Assembly (NCBI RefSeq): GCF_019145495.1
Contig: NZ_JAHSTU010000001.1
Span: 1,423,457 to 1,487,456 of the forward strand
Source: Pseudomonas azerbaijanoccidentalis
GTDB lineage: Bacteria > Pseudomonadota > Gammaproteobacteria > Pseudomonadales > Pseudomonadaceae
Length of the DNA stretch: 64,000 nt
Direction: 5' to 3'
Shown here: piece by piece, positions 58,704 through 64,000 of the stretch
How the letters are laid out: the number at the start of each line of letters is the position of its first letter
How positions within the stretch are numbered: the stretch's first letter is position 1
Position numbers and translations under genes: made by a program
The notes under the pieces: generated by a model
Told to the model about the DNA's origin: nothing
Database searches by the model: none
The model's input: only the letters and a program-made list of their open reading frames with translations

Positions 58704-59129
58704 ATGGATATGAAAACTCTTCGGGTCGAAGCGCTGCGGCGTGTAATCGGCCAACTCAGTCAGAAAGATTTCGCCGACCAGCACGATCTGGACGCGTCCT
58801 ATTTGTCCCAGATCCTCAATGGGCATCGAGGCCTAGGCGAGAAAGCCGCGCTCAACCTTGAACAGAAGATCGGCTTGGCGCCTGGCGTTCTGGTCAACCC
58901 GGGTAACTACGGTTCGAACGTCATCGAGGGTGAGTTCACCCGTCATGAGATCGTTCGTGAACCGTCCCCTGCTTACCAAGCGATGCTAGGAACCGCCTCG
59001 CCGAGAGCGGTAGCCATCATCGATAAGCTGGCCAGAGCCGCGGCTAAGGGCAAGCTCAAGGAATCGGACCTGGTGCTGCTGGAAGGCATCGCCGGCCTGC
59101 TCGAAAAAACTAATTCCGAAAAGTCCTGA
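58704..59129 (+). CDS. short prophage repressor-like HTH protein
   Basis: 141 residues from ATG 58704 (or the second ATG, two codons later). The helix-turn-helix (about 18-42, SQKDFADQHDLDASYLSQILNGHRG) is followed by a helical tail. It lacks the LexA/CI-type self-cleaving C-terminal domain, so the usual RecA-triggered route of induction is not obvious. Its divergent position to the Cro-like gene marks it as the lysogeny repressor. No strong ribosome site. Confidence 0.72.
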   Translation: MDMKTLRVEALRRVIGQLSQKDFADQHDLDASYLSQILNGHRGLGEKAALNLEQKIGLAPGVLVNPGNYGSNVIEGEFTRHEIVREPSPAYQAMLGTASPRAVAIIDKLARAAAKGKLKESDLVLLEGIAGLLEKTNSEKS

Positions 59130-59144
59130 ACTCCAGATAACACA

Positions 59145-59165
59145 AGCCCGGCACTAGGCCGGGCT
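59145..59165. terminator. hairpin between convergent repressor and antirepressor genes
   Basis: AGCCCGGC-ACTAG-GCCGGGCT, perfect 8-bp stem, but the flank is CTCTCC rather than T-rich. It lies between the two convergent stops, so termination is plausible though weak. Confidence 0.5.
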
Positions 59166-59175
59166 CTCTCCTCTA

Positions 59176-59961
59176 CTATTTCAGCAAGTCCTCATCCCTG
59201 CTCTGCCACATTGCTTGAAGCTTGGTCAGCCCCTTGCCGGTGATCAGCGTCGAGCACGTCGGGATCGTGCCGTCGATTGGATGTTCAAAGGTACCCAGCT
59301 TCACATCAAGCAGGCCCGCCTCGATCTTCGCCTGGTAGGGCTCGTTGTTCCTCGTCACCCAGCCCTTCTGCCGTAGGAACTGGAGTAACCGAGTACGGCC
59401 TGTGCCGATGACCTTTGCGGCCTGCGCAGCGTTGTAGGTCTTGTGGGACACCGCGACCATGTCGTGGAAGGCCACCTTCGGCGCATCCTGCTCAACCTTC
59501 ACTTCCAGCAGATGGTTCTCTTTGGTCAGTTCAGTGTTGTCCGCCTCCAACGCAACGACCTTCGTCACGTTTTCGGTGAGCAGCGCCAGGAGAGTTCGGG
59601 GATCGCTCAGTGCTGCTGCGTAGTCGAAGGCCGGCTTAGCAATTTGCTCTTCCAACTCCTGCCAGCGATCAACCAGGCGAGCCGTAAACTCAGGGCTGAG
59701 CTGGGCGACCACGACGAAGCTATCGCGCTTGCAAACCTGGAACTGCTCGATGACCTGTCGCAGATGATTTTTAACTACCACCAATGGTGGGAGTTGGATG
59801 GCGCCGCGCTCTGCCAAGCGTTCAATGGTCCGCTTCACGCTATCGTGACGCGACCCGACCAATTCGGAGATCTCAATGGACGACATAGTGCGCGACACAT
59901 TCTGTTGAATCTGAAAATGTGTCGCGACGCCAGCCTGCCGGTGCTGACTAGAGGAAATCAT
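59176..59961 (-). CDS. phage antirepressor (Rha-like N-terminus, KilA-C/ANT-like C-terminus)
   Basis: 261 residues from the ATG at 59961 (ATGA overlap, GAGAG upstream). The N-terminal part (about 20-95, MSSIEISELVGSRHDSVKRTIERL) is Rha-type. The C-terminal part (about 160-255, TYNAAQAAKVIGTGRTRLLQFLRQKGWV) is a KilA-C/ANT domain as in P22 Ant-type antirepressors. It could inactivate the short repressor and so induce the prophage. It is third after an Arc-like gene and a DUF3077 gene. Confidence 0.8.
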   Translation of the reverse strand: MISSSQHRQAGVATHFQIQQNVSRTMSSIEISELVGSRHDSVKRTIERLAERGAIQLPPLVVVKNHLRQVIEQFQVCKRDSFVVVAQLSPEFTARLVDRWQELEEQIAKPAFDYAAALSDPRTLLALLTENVTKVVALEADNTELTKENHLLEVKVEQDAPKVAFHDMVAVSHKTYNAAQAAKVIGTGRTRLLQFLRQKGWVTRNNEPYQAKIEAGLLDVKLGTFEHPIDGTIPTCSTLITGKGLTKLQAMWQSRDEDLLK

Positions 59962-60269
59962 TGCGCTCTCTCCAAGCCTGCATGCGTCGAATCGACAATA
60001 ACCTTCGCCGTATTCGCAGCCCGGAACAGTAGCCATGCCTGATTAGGTGTGATTCCATCGACTCCCATAGCCGCTGCCTCCAGTGAGGATTTCAACTCAC
60101 TAAGAATGCAGGACGCCTCCTCAAGGGCATCGGTTACTGGAATTCCAGGCCGAACAGCCAGCAAGTGATCTTGGTCCGGGTTGCAGATCGTGAAAGACAA
60201 CTCAACCGTGACCGGCATACAGATAGCACCAGCATTGAGTTTTCCGTTTACTGCGGTATGCTTATCCAT
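59958..60269 (-). CDS. DUF3077-type protein
   Basis: 103 residues with the RPGIPVTDALEEASCILSEL core that marks the DUF3077 family of Pseudomonas, followed by a helical C-terminus. AGGAAA lies upstream. Members are often found near phage regulators, but the function is unknown. It is coupled to the antirepressor gene by overlap. Confidence 0.72.
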   Translation of the reverse strand: MDKHTAVNGKLNAGAICMPVTVELSFTICNPDQDHLLAVRPGIPVTDALEEASCILSELKSSLEAAAMGVDGITPNQAWLLFRAANTAKVIVDSTHAGLERAQ

Positions 60270-60335
60270 GACGTTTTTCCTAGAAGATTGACGTTCTGCT
60301 TCATGGCCTCAAGCGTTGGCGCGCTTGGGGCTTTT

Positions 60336-60500
60336 TCATGCCTGTTGTTTTTCATACAACAGTTCCTGCTCCATCATTTTCCTCAACCGGAAAACCACCT
60401 CTCCGTTCGTTGACCTCCCGTTATCCTCTGATTTCGCGTCCAACCACTCTCTGACTTGCACTGGTAGACGAATAACCAGCGGTGTCTTCGTTTGCTTCAT
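60336..60500 (-). CDS. Arc-family ribbon-helix-helix repressor
   Basis: 54 residues from ATG 60500, preceded by GGGAGG at 6 nt. It has the P22 Arc plan: a short beta strand (TPLVIRLPVQVREWL) then two helices with the conserved NGRSTNGEVVFRL, comparable to Arc NGRSVNSEIYQRV. It would dimerise and bind the GATC-rich operators just upstream, controlling its own operon including the antirepressor, as Arc does in the P22 immI region. Confidence 0.8.
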   Translation of the reverse strand: MKQTKTPLVIRLPVQVREWLDAKSEDNGRSTNGEVVFRLRKMMEQELLYEKQQA

Positions 60501-60526
60501 TTTTAACCTCCCGGCTCTTCTTCAGG

Positions 60527-60590
60527 TGATCATTTATGATCATTTGATACCTCTTATGATCACATGTCAATACCGATCATAGGAGATCAT
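60527..60590. promoter_or_regulatory. divergent operator region with five GATCA/GATCAT sites
   Basis: GATC cores start at 60528, 60538, 60558, 60575 and 60585: spacings of 10, 20, 17 and 10 bp put most on one helical face. The first two form a near-palindrome (TGATCATTTATGATCA). A TATAGTGAT-type -10 follows at 60603. They lie between the Arc-like gene and the HTH gene, so either product could bind. Confidence 0.6.
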
Positions 60591-60644
60591 TTCGTGTCTG
60601 GTATAGTGATATGAAACCTAGTGACTGAAAGGCAGCTATCCCTG

Positions 60645-61094
60645 ATGACCGACTCCAGAACTTTCTCAGAACGCCTCCTATGGGCTCGATCTGAAGCGGG
60701 GTTAACCCAGAAAGACCTCTCAGAACAGAGTGGCATCAGCCTGCCTCAAATCGTCCGGTATGAAGCAGGTCGATCTAAACCCCGTCTAGGTGGCGCCCTT
60801 AAATTGGGGCGTGTTCTCAAACTAGATGCGTACGATCTGATGCCTGAGCTGCGAAAATCCACTCACGAGATAGAGATAGAATTTTCCGCTGAAGAGGCAA
60901 AGTTTCTGGACACGACAGCTTCTTCCCTTGGCATCACTACTGAAGAATTAATCCGCAAATTAACCATGGCCGGCCTGAGGGCACGGGCTAGCGATCCAGA
61001 AACGCGCAATTTGATAGAAGCAGATGAGCCTGGGTTGCTAGATCGAATTGAAGCGATTGATGAAGACGGGGAAATACCCATCAGTAAAAATTGA
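60645..61094 (+). CDS. XRE-type HTH regulator with extra C-terminal domain
   Basis: 149 residues from ATG 60645. The HTH (about 8-62, LLWARSEAGLTQKDLSEQSGISLPQIVRYEAG) is Cro/CI-like. After it comes EIEIEFSAEEAKFLDTTASSLGITTEELIRKL, which looks like a ribbon-helix-helix or short dimerisation unit, then an acidic tail. Divergent to the Arc-like gene, it occupies the place of mnt in the P22 immI region. A GTG start at 60621 is possible. Confidence 0.72.
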   Translation: MTDSRTFSERLLWARSEAGLTQKDLSEQSGISLPQIVRYEAGRSKPRLGGALKLGRVLKLDAYDLMPELRKSTHEIEIEFSAEEAKFLDTTASSLGITTEELIRKLTMAGLRARASDPETRNLIEADEPGLLDRIEAIDEDGEIPISKN

Positions 61095-61266
61095 TATAGA
61101 AAATTCCTTTGAAGCAAGTCCCTACGACCTTTCACTGCCTGTAAAAACTACCCGCAGACTGTAATGGCTCTCGAGCACCCAGGCCCTAGAGGCTCGCCCC
61201 CCAGTAGACAACATGCAAGTTCACCCGTAATGTGCCCTCGTGGAATTAAATGCTAGAGAGCAGCCA

Positions 61267-62166
61267 ATGGATTTGAAATTCGCATGGTGGAACTGCGGAC
61301 TATCGCCGCCATCTACAAAAGCCAAGAAAAAAGAACCTAATTTAGGATTTGTCATATCCATAATAACTCTTCTCGATATCAGAAAAGTTGATGTACTTGG
61401 AATCTGCGAAGTAAACGAACAAGATATAGATTACATCAACGGCATAATTCAAAGCCTTGAAAACCCAGATCTACAACTAGTTAATTTATACAAAAAACAC
61501 GGCAACTCAATCGAAGACTTCTGCCTTGTATACAACTCAAAAAAACTAAGCATTACCAGCTTCGGGGAATCATTAAACACCTGGGATAGTGTAACCGACA
61601 AAAAATTGAAAGCTGGAATATCAGCAAAATTTATTCTCAACGACGAAGTTCCACTTTCAATAATACTCTGCCATTGGCAGAGCAGAAAAAGCTATCCACA
61701 CGAGAGCCCTCAAAGAATAAAGCTTGGCGCGACATTAAGAGCAAACATAGACGAAATTTTAGCCGTCAACGCTAACTCATTAATCGTGGTGCTGGGAGAC
61801 TTCAATGATGAGCCCTTCGACAAACCAATCCAGGATCACCTTTCGGCTAGCAGAGACGCAGCTTTCGTCATAAGAAAACCGCGAAGTCTCTTCAACCCGT
61901 TTTGGAGTTGTTTAGGTACGATGGATGAGATTGAGCACCACCCTAAGTCTTCAGGTAGCTGTTACTACCAAGACGATGGCAACATGACACACTGGAAAAC
62001 GTTTGATCAAATCCTTTTCTCATCAGCGTTTCTGAAACCAAATTGGGAGTTTGTAGATAAGGGGGCAGAAATAGTAAATGACATCCCCATTCAGGATGTC
62101 GACCTCGCTTGGAGCGAAATATCTGACCATTACCCAGTACTCAGCCACATAAGAAGGATTGCATAA
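61267..62166 (+). CDS. endonuclease/exonuclease/phosphatase-family protein (DNase I fold)
   Basis: 299 residues from ATG 61267 (AGAGAG upstream). All core motifs of the DNase I-like superfamily are present: Asn9 (WWNC), Glu48 (ICEVNE), His136 (CHW), Asp178/Asn180 (LGDFND) and Asp287/His288 (SDHYPV). It is therefore probably an active metal-dependent phosphodiesterase, substrate unknown (DNA, RNA, lipid or nucleotide). The gene is AT-rich against its neighbours, pointing to recent acquisition. Its stop shares an A with the next start. Confidence 0.8.
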   Translation: MDLKFAWWNCGLSPPSTKAKKKEPNLGFVISIITLLDIRKVDVLGICEVNEQDIDYINGIIQSLENPDLQLVNLYKKHGNSIEDFCLVYNSKKLSITSFGESLNTWDSVTDKKLKAGISAKFILNDEVPLSIILCHWQSRKSYPHESPQRIKLGATLRANIDEILAVNANSLIVVLGDFNDEPFDKPIQDHLSASRDAAFVIRKPRSLFNPFWSCLGTMDEIEHHPKSSGSCYYQDDGNMTHWKTFDQILFSSAFLKPNWEFVDKGAEIVNDIPIQDVDLAWSEISDHYPVLSHIRRIA

Positions 62167-62636
62167 TGGACTTTCTTGAAGCCGTAAATCAAGGACTTGC
62201 AAAAGCCACAGCTGCTGACCAAGCAACTAGAGATGTTAACGATGCATTTCAAAAAGTTAATTCCTCGTTGGAAATGTATCCATTAGCGACCATTTCCATC
62301 GAACGAGGAACTGTTAGCAACTTATTCGACTCCCTTAGCAAATTTCAAGAGTCAATGAATAACAACACACCCGAGTACCTTTCTTACAATACAATTTTTC
62401 TTGTCGCAAAACACCGCGAAGGAGATGGTCGTGAGCGTAAGAAAATTGCAGCTTGGAAACAGCATGTTAATGGATTTCCATGCACTATTAGTTATGAAGG
62501 CGAAAAACAGACCTGTTACTCTGGCGAGGACTTAACGGCGTCATTCGGAGAGCTTTTTTCATCTGTCAGCTTCGGCAAAGCCCTCTTAGAGTTGCTGGCT
62601 AATCCTGCGGTCGGCGGGGAACCAGGAGAGATATGA
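62166..62636 (+). CDS. partner of the DNase I-fold protein, unknown
   Basis: 156 residues starting inside the stop codon region of the hydrolase gene (TAATG), so translation is coupled. The N-terminal half is helical (VNQGLAKATAADQATRDVNDAFQKVNSS), the C-terminal half mixed, with KREGDGRERKK-like basic residues near 95. No domain recognised. The tight coupling and shared AT-rich composition suggest a two-gene module with the nuclease-like protein. Confidence 0.65.
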   Translation: MDFLEAVNQGLAKATAADQATRDVNDAFQKVNSSLEMYPLATISIERGTVSNLFDSLSKFQESMNNNTPEYLSYNTIFLVAKHREGDGRERKKIAAWKQHVNGFPCTISYEGEKQTCYSGEDLTASFGELFSSVSFGKALLELLANPAVGGEPGEI

Positions 62637-62753
62637 TTTCGTATTCCATCCCCCTAGGCAATCCCGGATGTTCAAGGTAAGGCAGGCATCCGTAGCGATA
62701 CTGTCTACTGTGTTCCGAGCGAGTGTTTTTCTACTCAGTCTGAGAGACGACAA

Positions 62754-63026
62754 ATGGACTTTGATTATCGCTATCTCGTTACCCTTATCTTTGCTGCGGC
62801 GGCTTTCTTCGAGGCCGTAACTATCCGGAAGCTGCTGCAGAAGCTAAACGACAAAGTAGACAACTTGGATGCCATTGTCGTTAACCTTGAGAGCCAGGCG
62901 GCAGATACAGCTCACGAAGCGGCATCAGCCAAACAGGTGGCGCTGAATGCTTGGGACGATGCGAAGATGCGGCATATCGAGATCATCTCGGCGATGAACA
63001 ATTCGAAGGACGACAGACTTGTGTAG
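62754..63026 (+). CDS. single-pass membrane protein with coiled coil, unknown
   Basis: 90 residues. A membrane helix near the N-terminus (YLVTLIFAAAAFFEAV, about 7-22) is followed by a coiled coil (LLQKLNDKVDNLDAIVVNLE) and a polar tail ending SKDDRLV. It stands alone, 117 nt after the two-gene module and 116 nt before the nucleotidyltransferase. Function unknown. Confidence 0.6.
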   Translation: MDFDYRYLVTLIFAAAAFFEAVTIRKLLQKLNDKVDNLDAIVVNLESQAADTAHEAASAKQVALNAWDDAKMRHIEIISAMNNSKDDRLV

Positions 63027-63142
63027 GGCTCCCTGAACTTCTGTACTGGCAGGGCATTCGTATCGCTGTACCCATTGCTAATGGTGAATTAGCTACCCAG
63101 AGTGATACGGTCAATCTCTTCTCCTCCTGAAGAGTTGAGAGC

Positions 63143-64000
63143 ATGGCCGCACTCGAAAAGCGCTATCCCCGCGAGTTCTTCACCAAGAAGCTGGAGCGGA
63201 TCTGCCAGAGGCTGGATGAAGCATCCACCCGCACAATCGCTCATAAAGATTTCTTCAACAAAGCAGCAACGTCCCAGGTCGAGATCACTTCGCTATGGGT
63301 CGTCGGCTCATACGCCCGCGGCGCACTGACGTGCGGCGACCTTGATCTCGTCCTGGAGTATCGACTCGTTGAAGGCCCCCACCCCGCGCCCAGGAGAATA
63401 ACGAAAACTTTCTTCGGCGTCCTTCCGTACGTTAGCTATTACTTCGGAAAACCGGAGAGCAGCACGTCAGGTGTGGCATTCCCTGACGCAATCCCGATCT
63501 GGACACAGCCAGGCTGCGATTGGAGAACGGCGATCGATTCAATTAAACCTGTCACCAGCGCCGGCCGGGCAACACGGGAGACAGACTCGATCCCATTACG
63601 ACCGGAACAGTTGTACATGGAACCGGAGCGTCTGCAGGTATTAGCGGCCCAAGAGAAAGAAGGCCTACTTGAGTGGGAGTTCGTAGAGTTCACGCCGACG
63701 GACCTCGAGCCAGTACCGCTAGAGGAAATCAGCCACCGAGATAAAAAGCTCCTTCGGATTGCCCCCATGATGGCGAAGAAATCCCAAGTGCTGATACCCG
63801 CGATCATTAGGCTGATGAAAATACACGAGCGCTTTGGGATATGGGAATCCTCGGACAGCTATCGCATAAAGTTGGACTGCGGGGCGACAGCGTTGCATCT
63901 GGGTCGCCCAGTCTTGCCGTACAACGCCTTCGATGATGAACCCACTATCAAGCAGTATGTTCTCATTCCACATGTAAGCGCGAAGGGCCCGAACGGCGCC
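63143..64000 (+). CDS. nucleotidyltransferase-domain protein (cut by right edge)
   Basis: An open frame from ATG 63143 runs 286 codons to the window edge without a stop. The catalytic pattern of DNA polymerase beta-like nucleotidyltransferases is clear: VVGSYARG (Gly55-Ser56) and GDLDLV (Asp66, Asp68). The fold includes minimal antitoxin-type transferases, CCA-adding relatives and CD-NTases of anti-phage systems. The remaining sequence (CDWRTAIDSIKPV, LRIAPMMAKKSQVLIPAIIRLMK) did not let me choose. It lies in the prophage cargo region. Confidence 0.75.
   Translation, partial: MAALEKRYPREFFTKKLERICQRLDEASTRTIAHKDFFNKAATSQVEITSLWVVGSYARGALTCGDLDLVLEYRLVEGPHPAPRRITKTFFGVLPYVSYYFGKPESSTSGVAFPDAIPIWTQPGCDWRTAIDSIKPVTSAGRATRETDSIPLRPEQLYMEPERLQVLAAQEKEGLLEWEFVEFTPTDLEPVPLEEISHRDKKLLRIAPMMAKKSQVLIPAIIRLMKIHERFGIWESSDSYRIKLDCGATALHLGRPVLPYNAFDDEPTIKQYVLIPHVSAKGPNGA

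Noticed and set aside
62683..63075. A possible direct repeat: GGCAGGCATCCGTAGCGAT near 62683 and GGCAGGGCATTCGTATCGCT near 63050
   Set aside because: Similarity is partial with indels over about 24 nt and no dyad or gene-boundary logic. It could be chance or old duplication.
1..64000. CRISPR arrays, insertion sequences, retrons or diversity-generating retroelements
   Set aside because: I saw no regularly spaced 25-40-nt direct repeats, no transposase or reverse transcriptase, and no template/variable repeat pair near the tail fibre gene.

Overview
The window reads as a Pseudomonas chromosome, most likely of the P. fluorescens complex. The support is a high-GC, Pseudomonas-style gene content, long hairpin repeats carrying GTAGGAGCTGCCG or GTGGGAGCT arms, a 3-mercaptopropionate dioxygenase of the Pseudomonas type, and small proteins of Pseudomonas phages. 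It has two parts: a host sulfur-scavenging region (1 to about 28.6 kb, with a short host tail to 31.18 kb) and a P22-like temperate podovirus prophage that starts at 31.18 kb and runs off the right edge.

Sulfur region. A minus-strand operon (5023 down to 195) encodes a sulfonate-type ABC importer (permease, ATPase, lipoprotein binding protein) followed directly by TonB, ExbB and ExbD. On the plus strand lie an SsuD-like flavin monooxygenase, a thiol dioxygenase coupled to a four-module rhodanese protein, three TonB-dependent receptors, three more SsuA-like binding proteins, an NtaA/DszA-type monooxygenase, a peroxiredoxin-like protein, an acyl-CoA-dehydrogenase-like oxidoreductase, a D-2-hydroxyacid dehydrogenase, and an exported amine oxidase with an exported RidA. 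A LysR regulator and a class II aldolase-like protein sit on the minus strand. The picture is outer-membrane uptake of organosulfur compounds by receptors powered by a dedicated TonB system, periplasmic capture by several binding proteins, import through one ABC transporter, and cytoplasmic oxidation to sulfite or sulfate.

Regulation of that region. Five intergenic regions share a 24-nt element (TTATAACC ... TTTCACAG); in three of them a TTAT-type -10 follows at exactly 7 nt. Four leaders share a second motif (CCGACCCC, 3-4 nt, CCAGGYGGAGGC). I do not recognise this as a known RNA motif and consider it the best candidate here for something undescribed.

Host tail (28.6-31.18 kb). Small hypothetical genes, a GNAT acetyltransferase and broken coding remnants end at the terminator and 3' half of a tRNA-Pro(GGG). 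Only the 3' half is present, so this is an attachment site; the intact tRNA should lie at the far end of the prophage, beyond the window.

Prophage (31.18 kb to the right edge). Nearly all structural genes are on the minus strand. From right to left: replication (O-like protein with internal iterons, DnaC, DnaB), a Q-like antiterminator, holin candidates, terminase, portal, scaffold, capsid, adaptor and tail hub, ejection proteins, tail fibre, then lysozyme and spanins. Two regulatory switches are visible: a cro/cII/repressor switch at 58-59 kb, and an Arc-type repressor with antirepressor opposite an HTH regulator at 59-61 kb. AT-rich cargo lies at both ends: a secreted protein and a lipoprotein on the left, and on the right a DNase I-fold hydrolase with a tightly coupled partner, a membrane/coiled-coil protein, and a nucleotidyltransferase cut by the window edge. 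No integrase is visible; it probably lies further right.
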